Assembly: GCA_024642565.1 (NCBI GenBank)
Contig: JAHEAV010000017.1
Location: 1 to 64,000 of the forward strand
DNA length: 64,000 nt
Direction of reading: 5' to 3'
Origin: Erythrobacter sp.
GTDB lineage: Bacteria > Pseudomonadota > Alphaproteobacteria > Sphingomonadales > Sphingomonadaceae
Positions within the stretch are counted from its first letter, which is position 1; the number at the start of each line of letters is the position of its first letter. The position numbers and the translations under genes were made by a program. This document shows, in pieces, positions 8,311-17,629 of the stretch. The notes under the pieces were generated by a model. The model saw only the letters and a list, made by a program, of their open reading frames with translations, was not told the origin of the DNA and made no database searches.

Positions 8311-9780
8311 TTACGTCGCGCCAAGCGCGCTTTGCCACCCTTCGATCCGCAGACCCCGTTCAGTTGCCGTCATCTGCGGCGTAAAATGGTCCAATCCGCC
8401 GCGCATCGCCTTCGCGGCTGTTTCCAGCGATTCATAAAGGCCGGCACCCACTCCGGCGAGCATCGCTGTGCCCAATGCCGTGGTTTCGACAAATTTCGGC
8501 CGTTCCACTGGAAGATTGAGCAGATTGGCGATGTCCTGCGCCATCCAGTCATTGGCGCTCATCCCGCCATCAATCCTGAGCGAAGTCCAAACCGCGCCGT
8601 CTGCCGCAAAGGCACTTGCGAGATCTTTTGTCTGGTGGGCCATCGCCTCCAGCGCAGCCCGCGCAATCTGGGCGCGTCCAGTCGCAAAGCTAAGTCCGGC
8701 AATTACGCCGCGCGCTTCGGGTCGCCAATGCGGTGCGCCAAGGCCGGAAAGGGCAGGCACGATCACCACCCCGCCACTGTCTGGGATCGACCTAGCCAGC
8801 ACTTCGGTTTCCCCAGCCGTCCCGAGCAGCCCCAGCGAATCGCGCAGCCATTGCACCAGGCTGCCCGCTACAAAGACCGAACCTTCCAGGGCGTAAGTCC
8901 GCTGGCCGCCGATCTGGTAAAGCACCGTGCCAAGAAGACGGTTGGCAGAATGCGGAATAACCGATCCCTTGTTGGCCAGGATGAAGGCACCGGTGCCATA
9001 GGTTGCCTTGGTTTCCCCGGGCGACAAACATCCTTGTCCGATTGTCGCGCTCTGCTGATCGCCGGCAAGGCCAGTGATGGGAATCGCGGCACCGAACAAT
9101 TCCGGCAAGGTCGTGCCAAAAACGCCAGCGTTGTCGACCACCTCGGCCAAGGCGGCGCTCGGCACCTCCAGCAAATCGCATAACCCTTGATCAAATCCAT
9201 CCCCGTCAAGGGCCAGCAGCATGGTCCGGCTGGCGTTACTGGCATCGGAAACGAAAGTCCCGCCGGTCAATTTGTAAACCAGCCAGCTCTCGATAGTGCC
9301 CAGCGCAAGCGTTCCCGCTCGTGCTGCGGCAGCGACAGCGGGCTCGTTCTCTACCAGCCAGCGCATTTTGGTGCCGGAAAAATAGGGGTCCAGAAGCAAG
9401 CCCGTGCGCGCCTGCACTTCCGGCTCATTCCCCGCCGCTTTCAACGCCGCGCAGAAATCGGCTGTCCGGCGATCCTGCCAGACCAGCGCGTTGGCCAGCG
9501 GCTCGCCTGTGGATTTGTCCCATGCAACCACCGTTTCGCGCTGGTTTGTGATGCCGATCCCGGCGATCTGTTCGGCGCCGCCTGCCTGTTGGACCATTTC
9601 ACGCGCGCAAGCCAATGTCGCAAACCAGATCTCTCGCGGGTCATGTTCGACCCGGCCGGGCGCTGGGTAATGCTGCGTCAACTGTTGCTGCGCGCTGCCC
9701 AGCAAGCTGCCATCAATCGCAAACAGCATCGCGCGGGTGGAGGTAGTTCCTTCATCAAGGACAAGAATCTTCTGGTTCAT
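8311..9780 (-). CDS. glpK: Glycerol kinase
   Basis: This 489-residue FGGY-family kinase phosphorylates glycerol to sn-glycerol 3-phosphate with ATP. The N-terminal phosphate loop LDEGTTSTRA, ITNQRETVVAWDKSTG, the substrate loop WLVYKLTGG, GLAGDQQSATIGQGC and LRIDGGMSANDWMAQ are all present. The start is the ATG at 9780 (MNQKILVLDEG); a longer open frame to 10320 only overlaps the divergent neighbour and is not conserved. No glycerol facilitator is next to it. Its partner glpD is 45 kb away at 54937, inside the sulfoquinovose regulon, where glycerol would be released. Confidence 0.96.
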   Translation of the reverse strand: MNQKILVLDEGTTSTRAMLFAIDGSLLGSAQQQLTQHYPAPGRVEHDPREIWFATLACAREMVQQAGGAEQIAGIGITNQRETVVAWDKSTGEPLANALVWQDRRTADFCAALKAAGNEPEVQARTGLLLDPYFSGTKMRWLVENEPAVAAAARAGTLALGTIESWLVYKLTGGTFVSDASNASRTMLLALDGDGFDQGLCDLLEVPSAALAEVVDNAGVFGTTLPELFGAAIPITGLAGDQQSATIGQGCLSPGETKATYGTGAFILANKGSVIPHSANRLLGTVLYQIGGQRTYALEGSVFVAGSLVQWLRDSLGLLGTAGETEVLARSIPDSGGVVIVPALSGLGAPHWRPEARGVIAGLSFATGRAQIARAALEAMAHQTKDLASAFAADGAVWTSLRIDGGMSANDWMAQDIANLLNLPVERPKFVETTALGTAMLAGVGAGLYESLETAAKAMRGGLDHFTPQMTATERGLRIEGWQSALGAT

Positions 9781-9873
9781 CCCGCCTAGATGCCGTTCAT
9801 GCCTTACGAAGTCGAGCCTCATTGCACCAAGTCTCTCTCGACTTCCCATCAGCCGACCGGCATTAACGGCAGG

Positions 9874-10743
9874 ATGGAAATTCCACCCGAACCCTGGCCG
9901 ACCGGCCTGATCGAGCGCCCCGAACCGCTGGTCCGGCGGATCCTCGCGCCAAACCCGTCCCCCTATACCTATACTGGCACACAAACTTACCTGGTGGGCG
10001 AAGGTGATCGCATCGCAGTGATCGATCCTGGGCCGGATGATCCGGATCATATCGCCGCCCTTATTGCAGCAATCGGTACCGCCAAAGTGGCCGCGATCAT
10101 GTGTACGCACACCCACCGCGATCATTCGCCTGCGGCCAAACCGCTGGCTGGAATCACCGGTGGGCCCATTGTCGGCTGCGCTCCTTTGGCGCTCGACGAT
10201 GCCGGCCCCCGCGCCGATGCGCCGTTCGACCGTACCTATGCACCCGACAGGGTACTGGAGGATGGGGAAAAAATGACCGGCCCTGGCTGGACACTGACCG
10301 CTGTCAGCACCCCCGGGCACACATCAAACCATCTCTGCTTCGCGCTGGAAGAAAGCGGTGCATTGTTCACCGGCGATCATGTGATGGGCTGGTCAACCAG
10401 TGTGATCGTTCCGCCCGACGGCAATATGGGTGATTACATGGCCAGCCTCGCCAAAATCTATGAACGGGATGATCGGGTCTATTATTCCGCGCACGGTGCA
10501 CCGATCACGAAACCGCGCCAGTTGGTGCGCGGGATGATTGGCCATCGCCGCCAGCGGGAAAACCAGATTCTGAGACTGCTGGGCAAACAGCCGCAAAGCA
10601 TAGAGGACATGGTTTCGCAAATGTACAAAGGGCTCGATCCGCGCCTGACCGGTGCAGCGGGTATGTCAGTCAAAGCCCATTTGATTGATCTGGAACACAG
10701 GGGCATGGTCAGCCGTTCAGGTGACATATGGAAGACAAACTGA
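9874..10743 (+). CDS. MBL-fold metallo-hydrolase (LACTB2-like)
   Basis: The 289-residue cytosolic protein has a metallo-beta-lactamase fold with the zinc motif THTHRDH (about 83-89), then TPGHTSNH, GDHVMGW and SAHGAPI. A C-terminal winged-helix segment (LGKQPQSIEDMVSQMY... and VKAHLIDLEHRG) follows, as in LACTB2-like RNA/hydrolase proteins. The ATG at 9874 preceded by AGG is chosen; an upstream in-frame ATG at 9790 would add 28 residues unlike the family. The substrate is not known. It is divergent from glpK and overlaps the next gene by 16 bases, so these two are coupled. Confidence 0.85.
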   Translation: MEIPPEPWPTGLIERPEPLVRRILAPNPSPYTYTGTQTYLVGEGDRIAVIDPGPDDPDHIAALIAAIGTAKVAAIMCTHTHRDHSPAAKPLAGITGGPIVGCAPLALDDAGPRADAPFDRTYAPDRVLEDGEKMTGPGWTLTAVSTPGHTSNHLCFALEESGALFTGDHVMGWSTSVIVPPDGNMGDYMASLAKIYERDDRVYYSAHGAPITKPRQLVRGMIGHRRQRENQILRLLGKQPQSIEDMVSQMYKGLDPRLTGAAGMSVKAHLIDLEHRGMVSRSGDIWKTN

Positions 10744-11405
10744 CGACATCCGAAATGCCCCGACCGGATCAGCCAGCCTGGCGCACGCACTCTCTTGCCA
10801 GAATCCAGGCCGTGCCCTGGCTGATGTTTATCGGCATGTTGGCTGTGGCGGCGTGGCTTGGCTGGAAGGCATTCGGACCGAGTGAGTTCGGCGATCCGCT
10901 GGCGACCAGCCTTGTCGCCTTCGAGAAACAGAACACATTGACGGTGTTTAGCGCAGAACTGGCACCTGTGGTGGCCAGCGATGACAGCCGCATGTTCGGC
11001 ATGATCCAGAGCCGACAGGTGGCCGTGATCCCGGCGCGGGTCGATTACAGGCTGGACCTGTCCAAAGTCGGGCCGGAACGCCTGCAATGGGACCAGGCAA
11101 CCCGAACACTCGAGGTGCAATTGCCCGCGCTCGTGATCGGCCGGCCCAACCTTGATGAGGCGCGGGCGCAATATCTGCGTGAAGGCATCTGGATCACCCG
11201 CGACGCACAGGGTGATCTGACCCGCAAGAATACGCAATTGGCGGAACAGCAGGCAGCCACCCAAGCCGCCAACCCGGCCCTGATGGCGATTGCCCGTGGC
11301 GCGGCGAAAGACGCGATCCGGCAAAATCTTGCGATACCCCTGAAAGTGGCCGGTTTCGGCGATGTAACGGTGAACGTCCACTTTGACGGGGAACCAGTGA
11401 AGTGA
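10728..11405 (+). CDS. DUF4230 membrane-anchored protein
   Basis: The 225-residue protein has one N-terminal membrane helix (about 29-47, VPWLMFIGMLAVAAWLGWKAF) and a soluble DUF4230 domain with the family's FSAELAPVV, IPARVDYRLDLS and REGIWITRDAQG segments. It should face the periplasm. The function of the family is unknown. It starts inside the 3' end of the metallo-hydrolase gene; a second possible start is the ATG at 10755, which would remove nine residues and the overlap. Confidence 0.8.
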   Translation: MEDKLTTSEMPRPDQPAWRTHSLARIQAVPWLMFIGMLAVAAWLGWKAFGPSEFGDPLATSLVAFEKQNTLTVFSAELAPVVASDDSRMFGMIQSRQVAVIPARVDYRLDLSKVGPERLQWDQATRTLEVQLPALVIGRPNLDEARAQYLREGIWITRDAQGDLTRKNTQLAEQQAATQAANPALMAIARGAAKDAIRQNLAIPLKVAGFGDVTVNVHFDGEPVK

Positions 11406-11492
11406 TCGGCGAAACGCATTGACCTTGCGCTTTGGAGGCGCGTAGATATTCCAATAATCGGGTCGTTCGGTAAACCAGGCGGGGAAATCTCC

Positions 11493-12266
11493 ATGGCTAC
11501 GACTGCGACACTGCGTCCTTCGTCCGTCGAAGGCACGCGCTTCTTCATGATCATGGCATTTATCATGTCGGCAATCATTGTTGCCGGTTTCGTGCTTAAT
11601 CTGGCGATGGGCCGATCAAGTTTTGCGGTGCCACTGCCCTATCATATCCATGGGATCATCTTCATGGGATGGATTGCGCTTTATCTCTCCCAGCATCTTA
11701 CAATTTCAATGGGTAACCGGGCCTTGCACATACGGTTGGGCCAATTGGCCTATCTCTGGATTCCGTTAATGGTCGCAGCAGGAACCATGATTATCGTGGT
11801 GTCAGCTCGCCGGACCGGCGGGCCATTCTTTTTCGCGCAGAACGAATTTTTCGTGAGCAACATGGCGGTTCTGCTGTGTTTCGGCGGCCTGGGCCTTTGG
11901 GCGCTGCGCCAACGCCGCTACACGGGGTGGCACCGCCGGCTTATGCTGGTCGCGATGAGCCTGTTGACCGGTCCGGGTCTTGGCCGCTTGCTTCCGCTGC
12001 CGCTCTTGATCCCCTATGCCTGGACCTTCACCGTCTGTCTGACTTTCCTGTTTCCGATAATCGGAATGGTGGCGGACAAACGCCGCGATGGCCGTGTACA
12101 CCCTGCCTATTGGTGGGGTCTGGGGATCGATGTGGGCGTGTTTGTGGTGTCCATGCTGCTGGCTTATTCGCCGATTGGTTATGCCGCCACCGACTGGATC
12201 ATCGCCGGGACCCCTGGGGCCGACCGGCCGATGGAGGCGTTCCTTCCGCCCGGGTTTGCCATGTAA
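11493..12266 (+). CDS. Polytopic membrane protein of unknown function
   Basis: The 257-residue protein has about seven hydrophobic segments. Conserved-looking His residues sit at membrane edges: PYHIHG, ALHIRLGQ and GWHRRLM. Such a pattern resembles heme- or metal-binding membrane families (DUF2306/cytochrome b561-like), but I do not recognise the family firmly and assign no function. The ATG at 11493 follows GGGGAAA. A short palindrome lies just past its stop (12272-12289). It sits between a DUF4230 gene and nadA on the same strand, without overlap. Confidence 0.7.
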   Translation: MATTATLRPSSVEGTRFFMIMAFIMSAIIVAGFVLNLAMGRSSFAVPLPYHIHGIIFMGWIALYLSQHLTISMGNRALHIRLGQLAYLWIPLMVAAGTMIIVVSARRTGGPFFFAQNEFFVSNMAVLLCFGGLGLWALRQRRYTGWHRRLMLVAMSLLTGPGLGRLLPLPLLIPYAWTFTVCLTFLFPIIGMVADKRRDGRVHPAYWWGLGIDVGVFVVSMLLAYSPIGYAATDWIIAGTPGADRPMEAFLPPGFAM

Positions 12267-12271
12267 AACGG

Positions 12272-12289
12272 GTTCCCGATCTCGGGAAC
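12272..12289 (+). terminator. Short palindrome, possible terminator
   Basis: GTTCCCG-ATCT-CGGGAAC forms a 7-bp stem with a four-base loop six bases past the stop of the membrane protein gene. There is no clear T run after it, so it may instead be a regulator site for nadA, which starts 74 bases downstream. Confidence 0.35.
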
Positions 12290-12362
12290 GCTCTCGCCTT
12301 GTGACTCGTTGTGTTTATAGTAAGGGGCAGGCCAACGTGCCCTATCAACTACGGACAGAACC

Positions 12363-13352
12363 ATGACTGCTCACGACACGATGATCCCAACCGGCACGGA
12401 ACTTCGCGCCGAAATTGACCGCCTGCGTAAAGAACGCAACGCGGTGATTCTGGCCCATTATTACCAGAAGCCGGAAATCCAGGACATCGCCGATTATGTC
12501 GGTGACAGTCTGCAATTGAGCCAATTGGCGGCGGAGACCGATGCCGATGTGATCGCCTTTTGCGGCGTCAAGTTCATGGCCGATACGGCCAAGATCCTCA
12601 GCCCCGAAAAGATTGTCGTGCTGCCCGACATGGATGCGGGCTGCAGCCTTGAGGACAGCTGCCCGCCGGACAAGTTCAAGGCTTTCCGCGAAGCGCATCC
12701 GGACCATATCGCGCTGACCTATATCAATTGCTCGACCGAGGTGAAGGCACTGTCCGATGTGATCGTAACCAGTTCCAGCGCCGAAACCATCCTGCAGCAG
12801 ATCCCCGCCGACCAGAAAATCATCTTCGGACCCGATCGGCATTTGGGCGGCTATCTCAATCGCAAGTTCAATCGCGATATGCTTCTGTGGCCCGGTGTGT
12901 GCATCGTTCACGAAGCGTTTAGCGAAAGCGAACTGCTCAAGTTGATGGCACAGCATCCCGGCGCACCTGTCGCTGCCCATCCCGAATGTCCGCCGCATGT
13001 GGTGGAACACGCCGATTACGTTGGCTCGACCAGCGGCATCCTGCAGTTCGCCAAAACGTTTCCCGGCAATACGCTGATCGTTGCGACAGAACCGCACATC
13101 ATCCACCAGATGGAGAAAGCGCTGCCGGAGAAAACCTTCATCGGCGCACCGGGCGCGGATGGAAACTGCAACTGCAATATTTGCCCGTATATGGCGCTCA
13201 ATACGATGGAAAAACTCTACACCGCACTGCGCGACCTTGAACCCCGCATCGAGATTGAGGAAGGCTTGCGGATTGCCGCCAAGAAAAGCCTCGACGCGAT
13301 GCTGGAAATGGCCAGTGGCACTGTGGGTATGGGCGATTTGGGCCGGGCGTGA
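12363..13352 (+). CDS. nadA: Quinolinate synthase A
   Basis: NadA condenses iminoaspartate with dihydroxyacetone phosphate to quinolinate, the first aromatic step in NAD synthesis, using a labile [4Fe-4S] cluster. The 329-residue sequence has the family blocks ILAHYYQKPEIQDIADYVGDSLQLS and TYINCSTEVKA. The likely cluster ligands are Cys94 (DAGC), Cys180 (WPGVC) and Cys274 in the CNCNIC motif. A second ATG lies six codons in. Unusually for many bacteria, nadB and nadC are not beside it. Confidence 0.96.
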   Translation: MTAHDTMIPTGTELRAEIDRLRKERNAVILAHYYQKPEIQDIADYVGDSLQLSQLAAETDADVIAFCGVKFMADTAKILSPEKIVVLPDMDAGCSLEDSCPPDKFKAFREAHPDHIALTYINCSTEVKALSDVIVTSSSAETILQQIPADQKIIFGPDRHLGGYLNRKFNRDMLLWPGVCIVHEAFSESELLKLMAQHPGAPVAAHPECPPHVVEHADYVGSTSGILQFAKTFPGNTLIVATEPHIIHQMEKALPEKTFIGAPGADGNCNCNICPYMALNTMEKLYTALRDLEPRIEIEEGLRIAAKKSLDAMLEMASGTVGMGDLGRA

Positions 13353-13361
13353 CGCCGCCGA

Positions 13362-15176
13362 TCATTCCACCGGCAATTCGAAAATCAGCGCCCGCGCATA
13401 TTTTACCGGCGGGGAACCGTGGCTCAACACCGCATCGTGATATCTGCGCAAAGTGAAATCCGCACCCCAGCGCTGCTGCGCTTCGGCACGAAGGGCCGTA
13501 TGCTCTTCGTATCCACTGAAATAGCTGAGTAGCTGTACCGAGGTAAGATTGGCGCGAATCCACTTGCCTGCTGCTTCGCGTTCCTGCTGGAAGGCACCGT
13601 CCATCATCAGGCGCATTGCATCGTCGCGGGTCATCCCTTCTGTGTGGATGCCGATGTCGAGGAGGGTATTGGTGATCGAACGCAGCCGCATCTTGAGCAT
13701 GGTCAGTCGGAACAATTTGCCGTCCGTAGTCGCCATTCCGCCGAGATAGCCTTCGTCGGACATCAACCCTTCGCCGTAAACCGCCCATCCTTCAACAAAT
13801 GGCCCGCTGCCCAGTACCGCGCGAAGCAGCGACGGGTTCTCATTGGCGTGGTCGAGTTGGAGGTAATGACCCGGCATCGCTTCGTGGATCGAAAGATCGT
13901 GCAACATATACATGTTGTATTCGCTCAGAAAGCTATCCGCCTGCTGGCTTGTCCAGTCCGCTGGCACCGGTGATACAGCGTAGTAATTGGGCAAATCCCG
14001 CTCCAGCGGCCCCGGCGCATCGTCATAAGCAACCGCATTACCTTGCCAGAATTTGGGCATGGTGATGATTTGCACGGCACCCTTGGGCATCCGGACGAAA
14101 TCGCGTTCCCGGACAAAATCGGTGGCCTGCGCCAGAGTTTCGCGCGCGCGCTGTTCCAGCTGGTCGCGGGGCGCGCGGTTTGCGTAGCTATAGGCCAGGC
14201 CTTGTTCGATAATCCGCTGCTGGGTTGCCCCATCCGGCACTTCCGGCATTGCGGGCGCCTTGGCCCCCAATTTCTCGGCAAGGATTGCACGGGACATACC
14301 GTACATCTCGCTGCGGACGTCCTGCTTCGCCTTCAGCGCAGCGGCCTTAAGGTCGGACTGTGTCATATCGGACAGCAGAGCGAACTTCATCTTGGCAGCG
14401 TATTTCTGGGTACCAAGCCGGAAATCGCCCTGTGCGCCTGGTACCAATACGGTATCAAGCCAGGTCTGGTGTTCGGCCACTGCCGCCTTCAGATTGGCCA
14501 ACGCCGCATCGAAACGGGTACGCGGCACACCGCTCTGTTCCACTTCGGGCAACAGTGCGGCATCAACAATTTCCATGATGCCGGCATTCTGCTTTGCCAC
14601 AGTCTCGGCATGAATCTTCGGGACACGGGCAATATCAATTTGCGCGCGCGATTCGGCTAAAAAAGCCGGCAGCTTTTCCATCCGTTCGACAATATGGGCG
14701 AAACGCTGGGGCCAGGGCGCGAAATCCCGTGCCACCAGGCTGTAAAGGGAATTGGAGACGATATCGTTGTAATATTGCGGGTTCCACGCCCATTGCTGCT
14801 CGGTTTCGTCCTGCCACAGGCTATATTCGAGCGCATTCTTGAGCAGGGCGTAATCCACCTGATTGTCGGATGTCAGTTGCGCGGTGTCGATTGTCTTGAG
14901 CGCGGCCAGGAAGCCCTGGTTAGTGCGGCGTTGCACGGCACGCGCGGAAGCGGAAATTTCGGGCAAATTACCATCATAGGCATGATTGCCCAGCCGCGTC
15001 GCTTCGACCGGATTGAGTTCAGCCAACGCGTCAAGATAGCGCGCGGAAAGATTGGCGAAGGCGATATCGGCGGACACATCTTCGGGCGCTTCGGAGGTGA
15101 TCTGCGGGCCCGCCATCGGAACAGCAGCGCAGCCACCCAATGCGCATAGTGCCAATACGCCTGCAAAAATTCTCAT
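13362..15176 (-). CDS. DUF885 lipoprotein, putative zinc peptidase
   Basis: The 604-residue protein starts with a lipoprotein signal (lipobox LGGC, Cys15), so it should be anchored in the cell envelope. The DUF885 family signature HEAMPGHYLQ (about 440-449) supplies an HExxxGH zinc site, and the downstream EGWAVYGEGL supplies the third ligand, as in gluzincin peptidases. Members are mostly uncharacterised; peptidase activity is inferred from the motif. It lies 3 bases after an EamA transporter gene on the same strand, so the pair is probably co-transcribed. It converges on nadA. Confidence 0.85.
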   Translation of the reverse strand: MRIFAGVLALCALGGCAAVPMAGPQITSEAPEDVSADIAFANLSARYLDALAELNPVEATRLGNHAYDGNLPEISASARAVQRRTNQGFLAALKTIDTAQLTSDNQVDYALLKNALEYSLWQDETEQQWAWNPQYYNDIVSNSLYSLVARDFAPWPQRFAHIVERMEKLPAFLAESRAQIDIARVPKIHAETVAKQNAGIMEIVDAALLPEVEQSGVPRTRFDAALANLKAAVAEHQTWLDTVLVPGAQGDFRLGTQKYAAKMKFALLSDMTQSDLKAAALKAKQDVRSEMYGMSRAILAEKLGAKAPAMPEVPDGATQQRIIEQGLAYSYANRAPRDQLEQRARETLAQATDFVRERDFVRMPKGAVQIITMPKFWQGNAVAYDDAPGPLERDLPNYYAVSPVPADWTSQQADSFLSEYNMYMLHDLSIHEAMPGHYLQLDHANENPSLLRAVLGSGPFVEGWAVYGEGLMSDEGYLGGMATTDGKLFRLTMLKMRLRSITNTLLDIGIHTEGMTRDDAMRLMMDGAFQQEREAAGKWIRANLTSVQLLSYFSGYEEHTALRAEAQQRWGADFTLRRYHDAVLSHGSPPVKYARALIFELPVE

Positions 15177-15179
15177 CCC

Positions 15180-16121
15180 CTAAACTCCCTGTTTGATCTC
15201 GGCTCCACTATCATCCGGCAGCGGATCAGACGAAGCCACACTGGCAGGACTGCTCCCGCGTGCCAAGACCAGCGCCAATCCCAACATCACCATGCCCAGC
15301 AGATCAATCGGTCCGACACTCTCGCCAAAGGCAAACCAGCCGGACAGCGCCGCAACCGCTGGCTGTGTCAGCAGTGCCAGCCCGATGACCAGCGGCGGGA
15401 AATGGCGCAATGAGAAGACCAGCAGCCCCTGCCCAACCAGCTGACTAAGCACGAACAGCGCAATCAAGGGCGTCCAATTATGCGGCCAGACCGGCTCCCC
15501 GCGTAGCAGGGCGATAGCCAGCAATACGGGCGCACCGGCCATACTTGCCCAGGTCAGCAAGCTCCAACTGCCAAGCCGCGCGCGCGCATTCTGCAGGATC
15601 AGCAGGTAGCCAGCATAGAACAATCCTGCGAGCAGGCAGAACAGATCCCCAACCAGCGTCGCCGTTGAAATCTCCAGGGATTCGCCCATCAGGATTGCCG
15701 CGCCTCCCACCGCAAACAGGATCGCCAGCCATTCCGTTCCGCGCGGCAATCGGCGCCAGACAATGAAGCCCCATACCATCAGTACCAGGCTGCCCGCATT
15801 GCCGAACAATGTCGCATTGCCCAGCCTGGTCGCCGCGATCCCGACATGCCAGCTCGCCAGATCAAGCGCGAAGACGACACCGGCCAGAAGAACCATCAAC
15901 AGCACTGGCCGGCCGAACCCGCCCAGTTTCTGACCATTGGCCCGGGCCAAAAGCGCGAGGAAAGGCAGCGCAAGAAACAGGCGCCAGAAGCCCGCCGAAA
16001 CCGGCCCGCTATCCGCCAGCCGCACAGCCCAAGGCCCCAGCGCCAGCGCGACATTGCCCGCGAGCAGTGCAACAAGCAGTAGCCAACGGGGTTTATCAGG
16101 GCTGGTGGTTGAAACTGTCAT
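15180..16121 (-). CDS. EamA/DMT-family transporter
   Basis: The 313-residue protein has ten hydrophobic segments arranged as two EamA repeats, the drug/metabolite transporter layout, with typical pieces such as LYAGYLLILQNAR at the start of the second half and ALLTQPAVAALSGWFAFGE near its end. The substrate cannot be told. The Ser/Asp-rich tail is hydrophilic and probably cytosolic. It is the first gene of a two-gene leftward unit with the DUF885 lipoprotein. Confidence 0.85.
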   Translation of the reverse strand: MTVSTTSPDKPRWLLLVALLAGNVALALGPWAVRLADSGPVSAGFWRLFLALPFLALLARANGQKLGGFGRPVLLMVLLAGVVFALDLASWHVGIAATRLGNATLFGNAGSLVLMVWGFIVWRRLPRGTEWLAILFAVGGAAILMGESLEISTATLVGDLFCLLAGLFYAGYLLILQNARARLGSWSLLTWASMAGAPVLLAIALLRGEPVWPHNWTPLIALFVLSQLVGQGLLVFSLRHFPPLVIGLALLTQPAVAALSGWFAFGESVGPIDLLGMVMLGLALVLARGSSPASVASSDPLPDDSGAEIKQGV

Positions 16122-16177
16122 CTTTGCGCCTTAGCTGCCAGTCAGGAATTACATAACTCAAAAAAAGGGGCACGACT

Positions 16178-17284
16178 TTGCACGAAGCACTCTTCCAACC
16201 GATCACTCTGGGCGCAATTGAGGCCAGCAACCGTATCTTGATGGCGCCGTTAACACGCGGCCGTGCCGATGTTCCCGGCTTTGTGCCGAATGCGATGATG
16301 GGAACCTATTACCGCCAGCGGGCCAGCGCGGGCCTGATTATCAGCGAAGCGACCGGGATCAGCGTGGAGGGTCTGGGATGGCCATCTGCCCCAGGTATCT
16401 GGAGCGAAGAGCAGGTCGAGGGCTGGAAACCCATAACGCGCGGCGTGCATGAAGAAGGCGGCAAGATCGTGCTGCAATTGTGGCACATGGGCCGCATTGT
16501 GCATCCGGTGTTTCTTGGCGGTCAGCCCCCCGTTTCCGCGTCGGCTACCACAGCCCCGGGGCAGGCCCATACGCCCACAGGAAAGCAGGACTATGCCGAA
16601 GCGCATGCCCTGAGCGTGGCAGAGATCGCCCGCGTGGTGGGGGATTATCGCCATGCCGCTGAAAATGCCAAAAAGGCCGGATTCGACGGGGTGCAACTGC
16701 ATGGAGCCAATGGCTATCTGGTCGACCAGTTCCTGCGCGACGGGACCAATTTGCGTACCGACGAATATGGCGGTCCGCCGGAAAACCGGGTGCGGTTCCT
16801 GCGTGAAGTTCTGGAAGCCTTGATTTCTGTCTGGGGCGCGGACCGCGTTGGGCTGCGGCTATCCCCGAACGGCGAAACGCAAGGCTGCGATGACAGCGAT
16901 CCAGCCGCAACATTCGGCGCTGCTGCAAAGGTGGCTGAAGATCTTGGAATCGCTTTCCTTGAATTGCGCGAGCCCGGGCCAAACGGCACATTCGGTGCCA
17001 CCGAAGTGCCCAAGCAGAGCCCACTGATCCGCAGCATCTATACAGGCCCGTTGGTGCTAAACAGCGATTACGATGCTGCCTCTGGCGCATCCGATGTCGA
17101 ATCGGGTCTATGCGACGCAATCGCCTACGGCCGGCCGTTCATCTCTAATCCCGATCTGCCGGAACGCATCCGCATTGGTGCCGCCTTCGCCCCAAATGTG
17201 AATGTCCCGCAGAGCTGGTATTTCCCTGGACCGGCGGGCTATATCGATTATCCGGCCCTGGAACAGGAAGCCGTCGCTGACTGA
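16178..17284 (+). CDS. Old Yellow Enzyme family alkene reductase
   Basis: The 368-residue FMN enzyme belongs to the NemA/XenB class of ene-reductases, which reduce activated C=C bonds or nitro esters with NAD(P)H. Seen are LFQPITLGAIEASNRILMAPLTR at the N-terminus (read in pieces), the flavin segment QLWHMGR, the substrate pair HxxN in LHGANGYLVDQFL and the C-terminal phosphate-binding YGRPFISNPDLPER. The start is TTG at 16178, preceded by AAGGGG at an apt distance; no ATG gives the conserved N-terminus. A terminator follows. It stands alone. Confidence 0.92.
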   Translation: MHEALFQPITLGAIEASNRILMAPLTRGRADVPGFVPNAMMGTYYRQRASAGLIISEATGISVEGLGWPSAPGIWSEEQVEGWKPITRGVHEEGGKIVLQLWHMGRIVHPVFLGGQPPVSASATTAPGQAHTPTGKQDYAEAHALSVAEIARVVGDYRHAAENAKKAGFDGVQLHGANGYLVDQFLRDGTNLRTDEYGGPPENRVRFLREVLEALISVWGADRVGLRLSPNGETQGCDDSDPAATFGAAAKVAEDLGIAFLELREPGPNGTFGATEVPKQSPLIRSIYTGPLVLNSDYDAASGASDVESGLCDAIAYGRPFISNPDLPERIRIGAAFAPNVNVPQSWYFPGPAGYIDYPALEQEAVAD

Positions 17285-17291
17285 GAACGAT

Positions 17292-17317
17292 CGCGCCCGG
17301 GTTAAAAACCGGGCGCG
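17292..17317. terminator. Intrinsic terminator, bidirectional
   Basis: CGCGCCCGG and CCGGGCGCG form a perfect 9-bp stem around the loop GTTAAAAA. It lies 8 bases after the ene-reductase stop and directly against the stop of the leftward lipoprotein gene; on the plus strand TTTTC follows within a few bases. Confidence 0.75.
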
Positions 17318-17629
17318 TCAGTTTTCTACGGCAGACCGCTCAGTCACCGCCGCGGCAGACGTCGATGTGGCGGCAGCGGCGCCGTCATCAGCTGCCGGTT
17401 CCGCGTCTGCGGCATCATTGGCGGCCCCTTGCCCAGCGGCTTCGGGCGCAGCCAGCTTGAGCGGCGGCGATTGCGACGTCGCCGTATCGAGGGGCAACAT
17501 CGCATCACTAACCGATCCTTCGAGCACCTCACCCGGTGCCGTTCCATCGCCAGCCCCGCTGCCATCGGAAGATGCACCGCCGCATGCGGCAAGCAGCAGG
17601 CAGGAAAATAGGACGGCTGGACGCTTCAC
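17318..17629 (-). CDS. Small low-complexity lipoprotein
   Basis: The 103-residue protein has a lipoprotein signal ending in LLAAC (Cys16). The rest is a mature chain of Gly, Ala, Asp, Ser and Thr with no recognisable domain. It overlaps the lipB stop by 4 bases, so it is probably translated with lipB. I assign no function. The lipobox and coupling argue that it is a real gene despite the low complexity. Confidence 0.65.
   Translation of the reverse strand: MKRPAVLFSCLLLAACGGASSDGSGAGDGTAPGEVLEGSVSDAMLPLDTATSQSPPLKLAAPEAAGQGAANDAADAEPAADDGAAAATSTSAAAVTERSAVEN

Noticed and set aside
9781-10320. N-terminal extension of glycerol kinase to 10320
   Set aside because: The kinase fold begins at MNQKILVLDEG (9780). 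The extension is the reverse complement of the divergent metallo-hydrolase gene.
14350-14375. GTGTCATAT inside the DUF885 gene as a fourth operator
   Set aside because: Only the right half resembles the motif; the left half ATGTC and the CGG core are missing and it lies within coding sequence.
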